A DNA stretch of 64,000 bases from Rugosimonospora acidiphila (GCF_039543385.1 NZ_BAABJQ010000001.1:248001-312000), one strand, 5' to 3'; shown: positions 1 through 8,263, counted from the first letter of the stretch. The notes: a model not told the origin generated them from the letters alone. Made by a program: numbers and translations.

Positions 1-548
1 ACGGCCAGATCGCGGAGACGGTCGGCCCGCGCGACGCGCCCCCCGTCGAGCACTACCTGTACGTCCTCGCCGAGAAGACCGGCTCGCTCATGGCCACCTC
101 GGCGCGGTTCGGTGCGATGTTCTCGGGTGCGCCGACGGATCAGGTCGAGGCGCTGGCCCGGTACGGGGAAGCGATGGGCATCGCGTTCCAGCTCTCCGAC
201 GATCTGATCGACATCGCCTCCGAGTCGCCCCAGTCCGGCAAGACCCCGGGCACCGACCTGCGCGAGGGCGTGCCGACGCTGCCGGTGCTGTACGCGCTGG
301 CCTCCGACGAGACCGACGCCGCCTCGGTGCGCCTGCGCGACCTGCTGGCGGACGGGCCGGTGACCGACGACGACCGGCACGCCGAGGCGCTGGGGCTGCT
401 GCGCGAGTCCGCGGCGCTCAAGCGCGCCCGGGAGACCGTCCGTGGGTACGCCGAGCAGGCCCGTGAGCACCTGGCCCCGCTGCCGGACACGGCGGCCCGG
501 CGGGCCCTGGAGCACCTCTGCGAGTTCATCGCCGACCGCACCAGCTGA
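1..548 (+). CDS. Polyprenyl diphosphate synthase, C-terminal part (partial)
   Basis: The gene enters from the left edge in the codon phase that starts at base 3, so only about the last 181 codons are visible. They match the C-terminal half of trans-isoprenyl diphosphate synthases of the heptaprenyl/GrcC type, which condense isopentenyl diphosphate onto an allylic primer to make quinone side chains. The second aspartate-rich motif reads FQLSDDLIDI, so the last Asp-rich box is DDLID rather than strict DDxxD and is followed by the usual SGKTPGTDLREG stretch. The internal ATG at base 90 lies within a conserved helix and is not the start. Chain length of the product cannot be read from this fragment. 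Confidence 0.9.
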   Translation, partial: GQIAETVGPRDAPPVEHYLYVLAEKTGSLMATSARFGAMFSGAPTDQVEALARYGEAMGIAFQLSDDLIDIASESPQSGKTPGTDLREGVPTLPVLYALASDETDAASVRLRDLLADGPVTDDDRHAEALGLLRESAALKRARETVRGYAEQAREHLAPLPDTAARRALEHLCEFIADRTS

Positions 549-1010
549 ACTGGGCACCCGGCCGCCCACGGCGGCGTACGGGCCCCGGACGGGCGGGTTG
601 CGGCCCGGTGGGAGCCGGATGCCGGTCCGGACGGGCGTCGCGGGCGCCCGCGACGCTTCGGCCCGGCCGTGCCACCCCGGCCTGTCCGCGCCACCCCCCG
701 AGCGGCCGCGCCATCCCCCGAGTGACCGCGCCCGGCGGGCAGGGCCCGTGGAGTCGGGCCGACCCGTGGGATCGGCTTGAGCCATGGGCGCGGCGGCCGC
801 CGCGGATCACCCGTCGAGGCTCGATCTCAAAGAGATTAGCGTCACAAAAATTTTTGGTAGCGTCTTGCCGGTTGTGCCGAAGCGCAACCATCCGCTTACC
901 CCTCGTGACTAGGGAAGACGGGTTCCGATCACCGCCCCATGGCCGGCGCCACGGGGTCCGCGCTCGCCGCCGGAAGCGCATTGCGGCGCTGGTTGCAGAA
1001 CGGACAGGCG
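549..1010. other. Intergenic region, no gene seen
   Basis: About 460 bases between the synthase stop and the IclR promoter. The first 230 bases are extremely GC-rich with no convincing ribosome binding site. Bases about 825-865 form an unusually AT-rich island for this genome (CACAAAAATTTTTGG core) that could be a promoter or protein-binding site. Open frames across the region are composition artefacts without a recognisable product. Confidence 0.5.
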
Positions 1011-1039
1011 TTCACAAATCAAAGCCAGTTTCATATGGT
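1011..1039 (+). promoter_or_regulatory. Candidate housekeeping promoter for the IclR gene
   Basis: TTCACA (1011-1016) and TATGGT (1034-1039) are separated by 17 bases, a good match to the principal sigma-factor promoter pattern. A purine-rich ribosome binding site (GGGGAGG) lies just before the GTG start at 1071. This is read from sequence only. Confidence 0.5.
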
Positions 1040-1070
1040 GTAGAGCCTGGAGGCGTGGGGAGGTGCCCCG

Positions 1071-1871
1071 GTGCGAGATCCACAAGGCGAGCCCTCCGAC
1101 CTGATTCGCAGCGTCTCGCGGGCGCTGCGAGTTCTCGAATCGGTCGGAGCCTCGCCGAAGGGACTGACGGTCAAGCAGATCGCCCGGCGGTGCGAACTCA
1201 CCGTGGCCACGACCTATCACCTGGTCCGCACGCTGGCCTATGAGGGTTATGTGGCCCGCCGCGAGGACGGCACCTACGTGGTCGGCATGGAGGTCTCTGA
1301 CCGCTTCCGGGAGCTGACGGCCGCGCTGCGCGGTCCGGCGAGCGTCGGCGAGGTGCTGCGCAAGGCGGCCATGGACACCGGGTACAGCCACTTCCTGGCC
1401 CGGTTCATCAGCGGCCGGGTGGTGCTCAGCGCGGTGGCCGAGGGGCCACGCTCGCCCTACCTGGAGGACCTGGTCCCCGGGTTCGACGACGGCGCGCACG
1501 CCACCGCGCTGGGTAAGTCCCTGCTCGCGACGCTGACGCTGGAGCAGCGCACCCGCTACCTGCGGGACTGGGGTATGCGCCCGTTCACTCAGGCGACGAT
1601 CGTCACACCCGAGGCGCTGGAGACCGACCTGGCGGCCGGTGAGCGGCGCGCCATGCAGTTGGAGATCGGCCAGTTCAGGCCCGGTGTGGCGTGCGCCTCA
1701 GTGCTCGCCCTGAACGACCGGGACCCCGACCGCCGTGTGGTGGTTGCGTGCGCGCTGCCCGCCGCCGAGATGATGACCTCGGCGAAGGCGGTCCGGGCCC
1801 GGCTCACCACGACCGCTCGCGCTCTCGCGGATGCCCTGGTGGAGGAGGGTCCCGGGGCCAACGGAGGCTGA
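1071..1871 (+). CDS. IclR-family transcriptional regulator
   Basis: A 266-residue protein with the IclR architecture. Residues about 10-75 form a winged helix-turn-helix (SRALRVLESVGASPKGLTVK, then a recognition helix around VATTYHLVRTL). Residues about 85-255 form the effector-binding domain, with the typical HATALGKSLLA segment near the middle. IclR proteins are dimeric regulators that sense small metabolites. The ligand here cannot be predicted, and the neighbours (quinone-type prenyl synthase upstream, sigma factor downstream) give no clear target. The GTG start at 1071 is preceded by a strong GGGGAGG site and the candidate promoter at 1011-1039. It ends eight bases before the sigma-factor promoter. 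Confidence 0.9.
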   Translation: MRDPQGEPSDLIRSVSRALRVLESVGASPKGLTVKQIARRCELTVATTYHLVRTLAYEGYVARREDGTYVVGMEVSDRFRELTAALRGPASVGEVLRKAAMDTGYSHFLARFISGRVVLSAVAEGPRSPYLEDLVPGFDDGAHATALGKSLLATLTLEQRTRYLRDWGMRPFTQATIVTPEALETDLAAGERRAMQLEIGQFRPGVACASVLALNDRDPDRRVVVACALPAAEMMTSAKAVRARLTTTARALADALVEEGPGANGG

Positions 1872-1878
1872 CCGCGAT

Positions 1879-1906
1879 TGAACCGATGTGAGTCCCGCCG
1901 CGTGTC
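1879..1906 (+). promoter_or_regulatory. SigL-type ECF promoter (autoregulatory)
   Basis: TGAACC (1879-1884), exactly 16 bases, then CGTGTC (1901-1906). This equals the consensus known for Mycobacterium tuberculosis SigL-dependent promoters (TGAACC, 16-18 bases, CGTgtc). It sits directly in front of a SigL-like sigma factor gene, which implies positive autoregulation. The predicted transcript would start near 1913, giving a leader of about 25 bases that contains the GGGAGG ribosome binding site. Confidence 0.7.
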
Positions 1907-1936
1907 ATCCTGCGTAGGGCGCGGGAGGATGTGTAT

Positions 1937-2491
1937 ATGGGTTGGGTCGGGCGCCGCATGGCCGATGCGGCCCGGGGACCAGTTCGCGACGACACCGAGT
2001 TGTTGCGGGTGATGTTCGCGGATCATGGTGACGCTCTGTACGCGCACGCGCTCCGCCTGGTCAGCGGTGACCGACAGCGGGCCGAGGACCTGGTACAGGA
2101 GACGCTGCTGCGGGCGTGGCGACATCCGGAGGCGCTGGACCCGGACCGGGGTTCGGTACGAGCATGGCTGTTCACGACCGCGCGAAACCTCGCGATCGAC
2201 TCGTGGCGGCGACGATCGGTACGGGTGGCCGAGGTCGTGACGGACACGTTGCCCGAACCGGCCAGCGATGATGAGACCGACCGGACGGTCGAGGCCTGGT
2301 TGATCGCTGAGGCGTTGAGCCGCCTGTCGCCGGTACACCGGCAGGTACTGGTGGAGTGCTTCTACCAGGGCCGGTCGGTGGCCGAGGCGGCTTCACGGCT
2401 CGGTGTTCCGCCGGGGACAGTGAAGTCCCGCACCCACTACGCGCTGCGTTCGCTGCGCCTGGTTCTTGAGGAGATGGGGGTGACGCAATGA
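1937..2491 (+). CDS. ECF RNA polymerase sigma factor, SigL-like
   Basis: A 184-residue group 4 sigma factor. Region 2 is visible around residues 25-90 (HALRLVSGDRQRAEDLVQET, then LLRAWRHP), followed by the DNA-melting segment WLFTTARNLAIDSWRRR. Region 4 covers about 125-175 (LSPVHRQVLVECFYQG and GVPPGTVKSRTHYALRSLR). The ATG at 1937 is preferred over the GTG at 1931 because GGGAGG ends eight bases before it. The stop overlaps the start of the anti-sigma gene (ATGA), so the two are translationally coupled, as in the SigL/RslA pair of mycobacteria. The promoter at 1879-1906 suggests it transcribes its own operon. SigL regulons elsewhere include envelope genes; the targets here are unknown. Confidence 0.93.
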   Translation: MGWVGRRMADAARGPVRDDTELLRVMFADHGDALYAHALRLVSGDRQRAEDLVQETLLRAWRHPEALDPDRGSVRAWLFTTARNLAIDSWRRRSVRVAEVVTDTLPEPASDDETDRTVEAWLIAEALSRLSPVHRQVLVECFYQGRSVAEAASRLGVPPGTVKSRTHYALRSLRLVLEEMGVTQ

Positions 2492-3183
2492 AGTGCCCGC
2501 AGACTGTCGATGCTGGCGTGTACGTACTTGGTGCGCTCGCCCCCGCCGAACGGGCTCAGTACGAGCGGCACCTCGCCGGCTGCGCGGAGTGCCGGGACGA
2601 GGTCGCCGAGTTGGCGGTGCTGCCCGGCCTACTGGGCAGGCTGGACACTCCCACCGCGGTGGCGATCGATGCGCCCACCGCCACGGCGCCACCGCGGCTG
2701 CTGGACTCGGTGCTGCGCAAGGCCGGCGACGAGCGCGGCCGGACCATGCGCCGGCGCCGGTGGCAGCTCGCCGGCGGCGGGCTCGCCGCGGCCTGCCTGG
2801 CCGTGCTGGCGGCGTTCGGGGTGTCGGTGATGGTCGACCGGCCCGCGCCGCCGATGAAGCCGGTGGTGGCGCAGATGCAGCCGCTGGACGAGGACGAGCC
2901 GATCGTCGCGCTGATCGGGTACGGGCCGTCCAACGGCGGTACCGACATCCGGATGCTGTGCCTGTACGAGAGCTCGCCGCAGTACGACACGCCGTGGATG
3001 GTGCACCTGGTGGTCTATCCACGCGGTGGCGGACAGCCGCTGCAGCTCAAGCCGTGGCGGGTGCAGCCGGGTCAGGATGCCGCCCCGTCCAACGAGAGCA
3101 TCGGCCTCGCGCCGAACAACATCGACCACATCGAGCTGGAGCGAGCCGACGGCACCAGGCTGCTCGTCTACCAGCCCACCTGA
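2488..3183 (+). CDS. Membrane anti-sigma factor with zinc-finger (RslA-like)
   Basis: A 231-residue protein coupled to the sigma factor by a 4-base ATGA overlap. The N-terminal zinc-binding anti-sigma domain shows H28-x3-C32-x2-C35 plus Cys3, the ZAS signature that clamps an ECF sigma factor. A single hydrophobic segment lies at about residues 90-113 (LAAACLAVLAAFGVSVMV), preceded by an arginine-rich cytoplasmic stretch (RRRRW), giving an inside-N, outside-C topology. The remaining roughly 115 residues form an extracytoplasmic domain, the likely sensor. In the mycobacterial RslA this protein releases SigL on oxidation; whether the same trigger applies here is inference. Confidence 0.9.
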   Translation: MKCPQTVDAGVYVLGALAPAERAQYERHLAGCAECRDEVAELAVLPGLLGRLDTPTAVAIDAPTATAPPRLLDSVLRKAGDERGRTMRRRRWQLAGGGLAAACLAVLAAFGVSVMVDRPAPPMKPVVAQMQPLDEDEPIVALIGYGPSNGGTDIRMLCLYESSPQYDTPWMVHLVVYPRGGGQPLQLKPWRVQPGQDAAPSNESIGLAPNNIDHIELERADGTRLLVYQPT

Positions 3184-3226
3184 CCGGTACTCGGACGGCG
3201 CCCGGGCGTTCATGGGGTGACGCGGA

Positions 3227-3637
3227 TCACCGCTCGTCGATCTCCATGAAGCGCTCGGGCCGGGCCAGGCCGGCGAAGCCCAGCTTCTCGTACACGCCGT
3301 GGGCGTCGGCGGTGGCCAACAGCAGCCGGTCGACGCCTCGCGACCTGAGGTGATCGCACAGCGAGCCGACCAGCCACCGGCCCAGTCCCCGGCCCCGGTG
3401 CGCGCGGTCGACGTACACGTCGGCGACCCAGCCGAACGTCGACCAATCGGTCACCGCGCGGGCGAAGGCCACCTGCCGCTCCTGCGGGCCGAACGCGCCC
3501 AGGCAGTACGAGTTGGCGATGCTGCGCTCGACCGTCTCGCGGCTGCGCCCGGCCGCCCAGTATGAGTCGGCGGACAGCCAGCCGTGCACCAGGTCGACGT
3601 CGATGCCCTCGGTGCCGACCCGGTACCCGTCGATCAC
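3227..3637 (-). CDS. GNAT-family N-acetyltransferase
   Basis: A 136-residue protein of the Gcn5-related acetyltransferase fold. The acetyl-CoA pyrophosphate loop reads RGRGLGRWLVGS, preceded by the beta strand ending VADVYVDRAHR. The C-terminal VYEKLGFAG is typical of the last strand-helix pair. The substrate cannot be assigned. Translation most likely begins at the GTG at 3637, which overlaps the stop of the upstream membrane-protein gene (GTGA). The longer open frame upstream is antisense noise across that gene. Confidence 0.85.
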   Translation of the reverse strand: MIDGYRVGTEGIDVDLVHGWLSADSYWAAGRSRETVERSIANSYCLGAFGPQERQVAFARAVTDWSTFGWVADVYVDRAHRGRGLGRWLVGSLCDHLRSRGVDRLLLATADAHGVYEKLGFAGLARPERFMEIDER

Positions 3638-4014
3638 TGGAACCTCTTCGGGATGGCCAGGTCGATGAGCCAGCTCACCACCGCGACGATCAGCGCGCCG
3701 AGCACCGCGGTCGGCCAGAAGTTGTCCACGTGGAACGGCAGCGACAGCTGACCGGCGACCCAGCTGGTGAGCATGAACAGCAGCCCGTTGACGATCAGCG
3801 CTACCAGTCCGAAGGTCAGCACGTAGACGGCGCAGCCCACGGTCTTGATGATCGGCCGAAGCACGCCGTTGATGACGCCGAAGATCGCGGCGACCACGAT
3901 CAACGTGCCGACTTTCTTCGCGGTGGAGCTCCCGCCCAGCTCGATGCCGGACACCAGGAGGGTGGAGATCCACAGCGCCACGGCCGTGACCAGTACCCGG
4001 ACGACGATACCCAT
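3634..4014 (-). CDS. Small four-helix membrane protein, phage-holin superfamily IV type
   Basis: A 126-residue, almost entirely hydrophobic protein with about four predicted transmembrane helices (near residues 3-20, 30-52, 58-82 and 98-120). The pattern, including GVINGVLRPIIK in the second helix, matches the bacterial phage-holin family IV, which is widespread in actinobacterial chromosomes outside prophages. No phage genes are nearby, so a lytic role is unlikely; function is unknown. The ATG at 4014 follows ATCGCCGA and lacks a strong ribosome binding site. It is coupled to the downstream acetyltransferase by a 4-base overlap. Confidence 0.85.
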   Translation of the reverse strand: MGIVVRVLVTAVALWISTLLVSGIELGGSSTAKKVGTLIVVAAIFGVINGVLRPIIKTVGCAVYVLTFGLVALIVNGLLFMLTSWVAGQLSLPFHVDNFWPTAVLGALIVAVVSWLIDLAIPKRFQ

Positions 4015-4090
4015 TCGGCGATCCTCGCATGTCCGTTCGGCCCACGGTGACCCGCCGCGTCCACCCCGGCCCACCTCGCCGGCCGTGACC

Positions 4091-4204
4091 CGCCGCACCG
4101 GCTCCGACCTGCCCAGCCGGCTCCACCCGCTGCGCCGGCTCCACCCCGCTGCGCCGGCTCCACCCCGCTGCGCCGGCTCCGATCCGCTCAGCTGGCTCCG
4201 ACCC
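4091..4204. repeat. Six imperfect copies of a 19-bp tandem repeat
   Basis: The unit GCTGCGCCGGCTCCACCCC repeats with a strict 19-base period at 4129, 4148 and 4167, with more divergent copies at 4091, 4110 and 4186. The array fills the gap between EccE and the membrane protein and runs into the last five codons of EccE. The core CGGCTCCGACC recurs near 29520-29560, so it may belong to a genome-wide intergenic repeat family. Confidence 0.8.
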
Positions 4205-5936
4205 GCTCCGGTGCGCCGATCACGTGTCGCTCGATGTCCGTCAGGGACAGGATCGCCCAGCGGACCGCGCTGCGCCCGGCGCCCAGCCGGCTCACCGCGC
4301 CGACCAGGTCGGGCCGGATCCGGCTCAGCCACTCGCGACTGCCACCCAGCCCGAGCGCGGCGGCCACCAGCGCCCCCTCGTCCGGCGGCATCGACTGGAG
4401 GAGCACCAGGTCGGCCCGGGCCAGCTGGGCGGTGTCCGCGGCCGATACCTCCTCCCGCAGTACCAGGCAGGCGCGCCAGGCCGCCGCCGGTACGGGCGGG
4501 ACGGGCGCCCGCCCGGCGTCGAGCACGACCAGCTGCGGTGCCAGCGGGCCGGCCGGGGCGCTCGGAGCGGCGAACCCGGGCGGCGCCATGGTCACCTCGC
4601 CGGTGGGCAGGGTGACCGCGCGCAGGAAGGGCTCCCAGGACCGGGGTCGGGCGGTCTGGATGACGACCCGCGCGCCCAGCGCCAGCGCGCGGAGGGTCAG
4701 CACCTGCGCCGCCGGTACCCCGCCGAGCAGCACCGCCAGGGTCGGTTCGGGCCGGAACAGCCGTACGGTCACCGGCTGGCGGTGCCGGTTGTGGCCGAGC
4801 ATGAGCCCGGACGGCGGGAGTGCGGCGCGGATCGCGACCTCCGGCGACCGGCCGGCGTCCAGCGACCGGGCCAGTGGCAGCGTCGCGGCGAGGCCGGCGC
4901 GCTGCCGCCCGTCCAGCCGCTCGGGCACCACCCCGGCCGTACCCAACAGCCGGTGCGCCACGGACACCGCGGTGGCCAGCCCGCCGGGGGTGCCGGCGGC
5001 CACCCGCACCACCAGGTCGGTACCCGCGGTGGTGGCGCACAGGCCGACCGTGGTCGACGCGGCGGGCAGGGCCAGCAGCCGAGAGATCAGCTGCTCGGTG
5101 ATCTCGACGGGAAGGCGGTCGAGCCGGGGGACCTTCAGGCTGGCCTGGTGCAGCCCGCCCAGCCGCAGGTCCGTCCAGCCCTCACCGCCCGCCGGCGACT
5201 GTGGCACCACCGGGGCGAGGTCGGCCAGCGCCGCCCCGAGCGCCCGGCCGCCCAGCTGGCGGTGCGCGACCCCGTCCCGACGCAGCCGGCGCTCGACGCG
5301 CCGCAGGCCGCCCGCGAGCGTGCGGCGCAGGTCCTCCCCGGACCACGAAACGTCCGCCCGGGACACCCGCACCGCGAGCAGCGCCCGGCACCGGGCCGGT
5401 ACCCGCCCCTCGGTCAGCTGCCGGTACGAGGTGCCCGCCGGCCCCGGGTCGCCGGCCGGTACGGCGGCCAGGATCAGCTGTACGGCGTCGCACCCACCCG
5501 CGGCGCGCAGCTCGACCGGCGGCGGGAGTGGGATCGCCGGGCCGGAGTGCAGCGTGCCCACCTCGCCCAGGTCGAGGACCGCGACCACGCCGCCCGCGTC
5601 CTCGATGACGCCCGGCTCCGCGCCGATCTCGGCGGTCGGCTCGACGAAGGCGAGCAGGGCCGCCGGGTCGGCGGTGGCCGGCACGGTCCTGGGACGGGCG
5701 AGGTAGCGCAGCCCGGTGGCCAGCCAGGCGTGCAGCCAGCGATGCCGCCAGCGCAGGAAGCCCAGGGCGATCAAGGCGGCGGCGACCGGCGCGGCGAGCA
5801 GCCAGCCCAGCGCGCCCCGGCCCAGCGCCGCGAGCAGCAGGGCGAGCACGGCGACCTGGGCCGCCACGATCCGGCCGGTCCCCGCCGCGCCGCGCTGTCG
5901 CGGAGTCGGCACGCGGTCACCTCCCGTCAGTGCCAT
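4188..5936 (-). CDS. eccE: Type VII secretion protein EccE
   Basis: A 582-residue protein with two N-terminal transmembrane helices (about residues 20-60; VAVLALLLAALGRGALGWLL then VAAALIALGFLRWRHRW) and a large soluble domain. This is the layout of EccE, which sits at the periphery of the ESX inner-membrane channel. Streptomyces and Micromonospora EccE share the motif near RYLARPRTVP after the helices. The ATG at 5936 is chosen because a TACGAT minus-10-like element lies nine bases upstream, compatible with a leaderless message; an ATG at 5969 would add 11 residues. It is divergent from eccB, with which it shares the 61-base control region. No EccC or EccD gene accompanies it in the window. 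Confidence 0.85.
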   Translation of the reverse strand: MALTGGDRVPTPRQRGAAGTGRIVAAQVAVLALLLAALGRGALGWLLAAPVAAALIALGFLRWRHRWLHAWLATGLRYLARPRTVPATADPAALLAFVEPTAEIGAEPGVIEDAGGVVAVLDLGEVGTLHSGPAIPLPPPVELRAAGGCDAVQLILAAVPAGDPGPAGTSYRQLTEGRVPARCRALLAVRVSRADVSWSGEDLRRTLAGGLRRVERRLRRDGVAHRQLGGRALGAALADLAPVVPQSPAGGEGWTDLRLGGLHQASLKVPRLDRLPVEITEQLISRLLALPAASTTVGLCATTAGTDLVVRVAAGTPGGLATAVSVAHRLLGTAGVVPERLDGRQRAGLAATLPLARSLDAGRSPEVAIRAALPPSGLMLGHNRHRQPVTVRLFRPEPTLAVLLGGVPAAQVLTLRALALGARVVIQTARPRSWEPFLRAVTLPTGEVTMAPPGFAAPSAPAGPLAPQLVVLDAGRAPVPPVPAAAWRACLVLREEVSAADTAQLARADLVLLQSMPPDEGALVAAALGLGGSREWLSRIRPDLVGAVSRLGAGRSAVRWAILSLTDIERHVIGAPERVGAS

Positions 5937-5997
5937 CGGGCGAATATCGTATTGCCGGCCCGCACGCATCGCTGACCGTAAATCCTGGGAGGACGGC

Positions 5998-7434
5998 GTG
6001 GCGTCACGAACCGACCAGCTCCACTCGCATCAGTTCACCCTGCAGCGGGTGGTATCCGCCCTGGTCACGGGCCAGACCGACCCGGCGCAGTCGCCGTTTC
6101 GCCGGCTGGCCGGATCGACCCTGATCGGAGTACTGGTCGGCACGCTGTCGCTGGCGGCCTTCGCCGTGTACGGGGTGCTCGCGCCGGGCGGCGGCACCGG
6201 CTGGCGGGATCCGTCGGCGGTGATCGTCGAGAAGGAGACCGGGGCGCGTTACGTCTATCTGGACGGCGTCCTGCGCCCGGTGCCCAACTACGCCTCCGCG
6301 CTGCTGGTCATCGGCTCCGGGCAGGCGCACACGGTCTCGGTCGCGCGCCGGTCGATCGCGCGGGTGGCGCGCGGTGCCCCGCTGGGCATCGCCGGTGCGC
6401 CCGACTCGCTGCCCGACGTCGGCGGCCTGCTGGGCGCGCCCTGGACGATGTGCGCCGACCAGGGCGGCGCCTCGACGCTCTACATCGGACGAGCGGTGCC
6501 CGGTGGACGCCCGCTCGGCGATGCCGGGCTGTTGGTGCGCGTGGCGGGCGACCCGAGCGGTGGGATCTCGCTGGTCTGGCACGGCCACCGGCACCGGGTC
6601 ACCGACTTCGCGCTGGGCGCGCTGGCGTGGCGCGGGCAGCCGGTGCTGACCGTGGCCGCCGCTCTGCTGGCCGCGGTGCCGGCCGGGCCGGACCTGGACA
6701 CGATGCCGATCACGGGGCGGGGCAAGCGGTCGAAGGCCAGCTTCGCGCGAGTGGGGCAGGTGTTCGTGGTACGCCCGCAGGGCGGGGCGCCGCAGTACGC
6801 CGTCGCGGTGTCCGCCGGGCTGGCGGCGATCTCGCAGGTACAGGCGAACCTGCTGCTCGGCGATGAGCGGACGGCGAGAGTACAGGGGCGTTCGGGCGCC
6901 ATCGAACTCTCGCCGGGCGACTACACGGCGGCCCCGGTGGCGGCCCCGCTGACCCCGCCCGCCAGTGCGTTGGCCCCGCCGCTGTCCATGCCGGCCCTGG
7001 CCCAGCCGGCCACCGTCGACTCGCGCGTATGCGCGCGGATCGGCGGTCCGCAGGGGCTGCCGGCCATCCAGGTGAACGTGCCCGCCGCCCCGTCGCCGAC
7101 CGCCTCGTCGTTGCCGGGTGCTCCGGGGTCGTCGGCTCCGGGGTCGGCTCCGGCGGGCTCACCGGCCGGGCCGCTCGCCGGGCGAGTGGTGGTGGCGCCC
7201 GGCCGGGGCGCGATCGTGGAGGCGATGGCGTCGCCGGGTGCGGCCAGCGGCGCGTTGTGCCTGGTGACGGACCTCGGCGTGCGGTACCCGGTGCCGCGAA
7301 CCGAGGTGCTGGGCATGCTCGGGTACGCCAAGGCGACCCCGGTGCGGATGCCGGCCGCGCTGGTCGCCGCGGTGCCGGCGGGGCAGACACTCGATCCGGA
7401 CGCGGCCCGGTCCCCTTCCCCGGTCACCAACTGA
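5998..7434 (+). CDS. eccB: Type VII secretion protein EccB
   Basis: A 478-residue core ESX component. The start is fixed by the family-typical N-terminus (MASRTDQLHSHQF, QRVVSALV, then DPAQSPFRR) and by GGGAGGA a few bases before the GTG at 5998. A single transmembrane helix at about residues 42-64 anchors a large extracytoplasmic region. That region contains the repeated EccB folds and a proline/alanine/serine-rich insert around residues 315-400. In mycobacteria EccB contacts EccC and EccD in the membrane complex and spans toward the cell envelope. Two WXG100 genes follow after about 200 bases. Cysteines occur around residues 152, 342 and 419, in keeping with family disulfides. Confidence 0.93.
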   Translation: MASRTDQLHSHQFTLQRVVSALVTGQTDPAQSPFRRLAGSTLIGVLVGTLSLAAFAVYGVLAPGGGTGWRDPSAVIVEKETGARYVYLDGVLRPVPNYASALLVIGSGQAHTVSVARRSIARVARGAPLGIAGAPDSLPDVGGLLGAPWTMCADQGGASTLYIGRAVPGGRPLGDAGLLVRVAGDPSGGISLVWHGHRHRVTDFALGALAWRGQPVLTVAAALLAAVPAGPDLDTMPITGRGKRSKASFARVGQVFVVRPQGGAPQYAVAVSAGLAAISQVQANLLLGDERTARVQGRSGAIELSPGDYTAAPVAAPLTPPASALAPPLSMPALAQPATVDSRVCARIGGPQGLPAIQVNVPAAPSPTASSLPGAPGSSAPGSAPAGSPAGPLAGRVVVAPGRGAIVEAMASPGAASGALCLVTDLGVRYPVPRTEVLGMLGYAKATPVRMPAALVAAVPAGQTLDPDAARSPSPVTN

Positions 7435-7514
7435 CGCACCCGCCACCAGCCGATGCGCCCGCCGCGAACCGACGCGCCGACGTGTCCGGGCTCCGTCGCC
7501 CGATTAGTCGGGAG

Positions 7515-7524
7515 TTATCCACAG
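7515..7524 (+). promoter_or_regulatory. TTATCCACAG element upstream of the WXG100 genes
   Basis: A perfect TTATCCACAG lies 118 bases before the first WXG100 start. It matches a DnaA-box consensus. The identical ten bases occur at 43825 in front of the second type VII-like operon, and a weaker form lies before the Tad operon, which argues for a regulatory role. Confidence 0.45.
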
Positions 7525-7632
7525 GCGGTGAGCATGGGGTAGCGACGGTCGCCGATCAATCGCTACCGTCGGCGACGTTGTTCACCCCGTGGCGTGATAC
7601 CGCGAAGCGAACGGATTGGGGGCGAGGTTCCG

Positions 7633-7950
7633 ATGTCGACGACTTCCGCGCAGGCCGCGGTGATGGAGGCCACCGCGGCCAAGTTCGACCAGGTCAACCA
7701 GTCGCTGCAGGGCACGCTCAGGCGGCTGCTCGGCGAGTTGGAGGTGCTGCGCAGCCAGTGGCAGGGCGCCGGCGGCGCCTCCTTCGAGCAGGTCAAGCTG
7801 GCCTGGGCGGAGGACCAGGCGGCGCTGCAGCAGGCGCTCGGCGAGACGGCTACGGCGATCCGCACGTCCGGCCGGCAATACACGACATCCGACGGCGCGG
7901 CGGCCGACCGGTTGCGGGGCTCGACCGGCGGTGTGCGGCTGCCGCTCTAG
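7633..7950 (+). CDS. WXG100-family protein, EsxB/CFP-10-like
   Basis: A 105-residue helical-hairpin protein with the WXG turn as SQWQGAGG near residue 49, preceded and followed by long amphipathic helices. It begins MSTTSAQAAVMEATAAKFDQ. The ATG at 7633 gives the usual WXG100 length; an in-frame ATG at 7594 would add 13 atypical residues. WXG100 proteins are secreted as dimers by ESX systems. The C-terminus carries YTTSDGAAADRL, consistent with the YxxxD/E secretion signal that one partner of each pair carries (here Y-T-T-S-D). The second member follows after 19 bases, so the two almost certainly form the heterodimer exported by this locus. Confidence 0.88.
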   Translation: MSTTSAQAAVMEATAAKFDQVNQSLQGTLRRLLGELEVLRSQWQGAGGASFEQVKLAWAEDQAALQQALGETATAIRTSGRQYTTSDGAAADRLRGSTGGVRLPL

Positions 7951-7969
7951 GAGAGGGAGGGGCACGGGC

Positions 7970-8263
7970 ATGAGCGACGACGTACTCATCGTCAACTTCG
8001 CCGCGCTGGAGCAGGCGAGTCATGACATTCAGGCCGCACTCAACGTGATGAGTGACCAGTTGGGCCAGGTCGAGCGGGACGCGGCGCCCCTGGTGGCCAG
8101 CTGGGGTGGGGAGGCCCGCGAGGCGTACGACGCCCGCCAGGCCAAGTGGCGATCGGCCGCTGGGGACCTGTCGCGGATGCTGCGCGACATCAAGGTCGCC
8201 CTGGACGATTCGGCCGCCGACTACCTGCACACCGAGCGGCGCAACACCGGGCTGTTCCAGTAG
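7970..8263 (+). CDS. WXG100-family protein, EsxA/ESAT-6-like
   Basis: A 97-residue WXG100 protein with ASWGGEAREAY near residue 45 (W-G-G turn) between two helices. It is separated from the first WXG100 gene by 19 bases containing GAGAGGGAGG, a strong ribosome binding site for the ATG at 7970. The chain resembles ESAT-6 in length and in the S-W-x-G-x-A-x-x-A-Y pattern. It should pair with the upstream protein as an antiparallel four-helix bundle. Its C-terminus (SAADYLHTERRNTGLFQ) has Tyr followed four residues later by Glu, also close to YxxxD/E. Confidence 0.88.
   Translation: MSDDVLIVNFAALEQASHDIQAALNVMSDQLGQVERDAAPLVASWGGEAREAYDARQAKWRSAAGDLSRMLRDIKVALDDSAADYLHTERRNTGLFQ

Noticed and set aside
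3634..4014. Prophage holin gene
   Set aside because: The family is also common as a plain chromosomal membrane protein, and no phage genes are near.
3634..5040. A 468-codon minus-strand frame joining EccE-antisense-like sequence to the holin-like protein
   Set aside because: Only the last 126 codons look like protein. The rest is another frame of eccE, which has its own full reading frame.
7515..7523. DnaA box suggesting a replication origin
   Set aside because: Single boxes occur here, without clusters, dnaA, dnaN or rpmH, so an origin is not supported.
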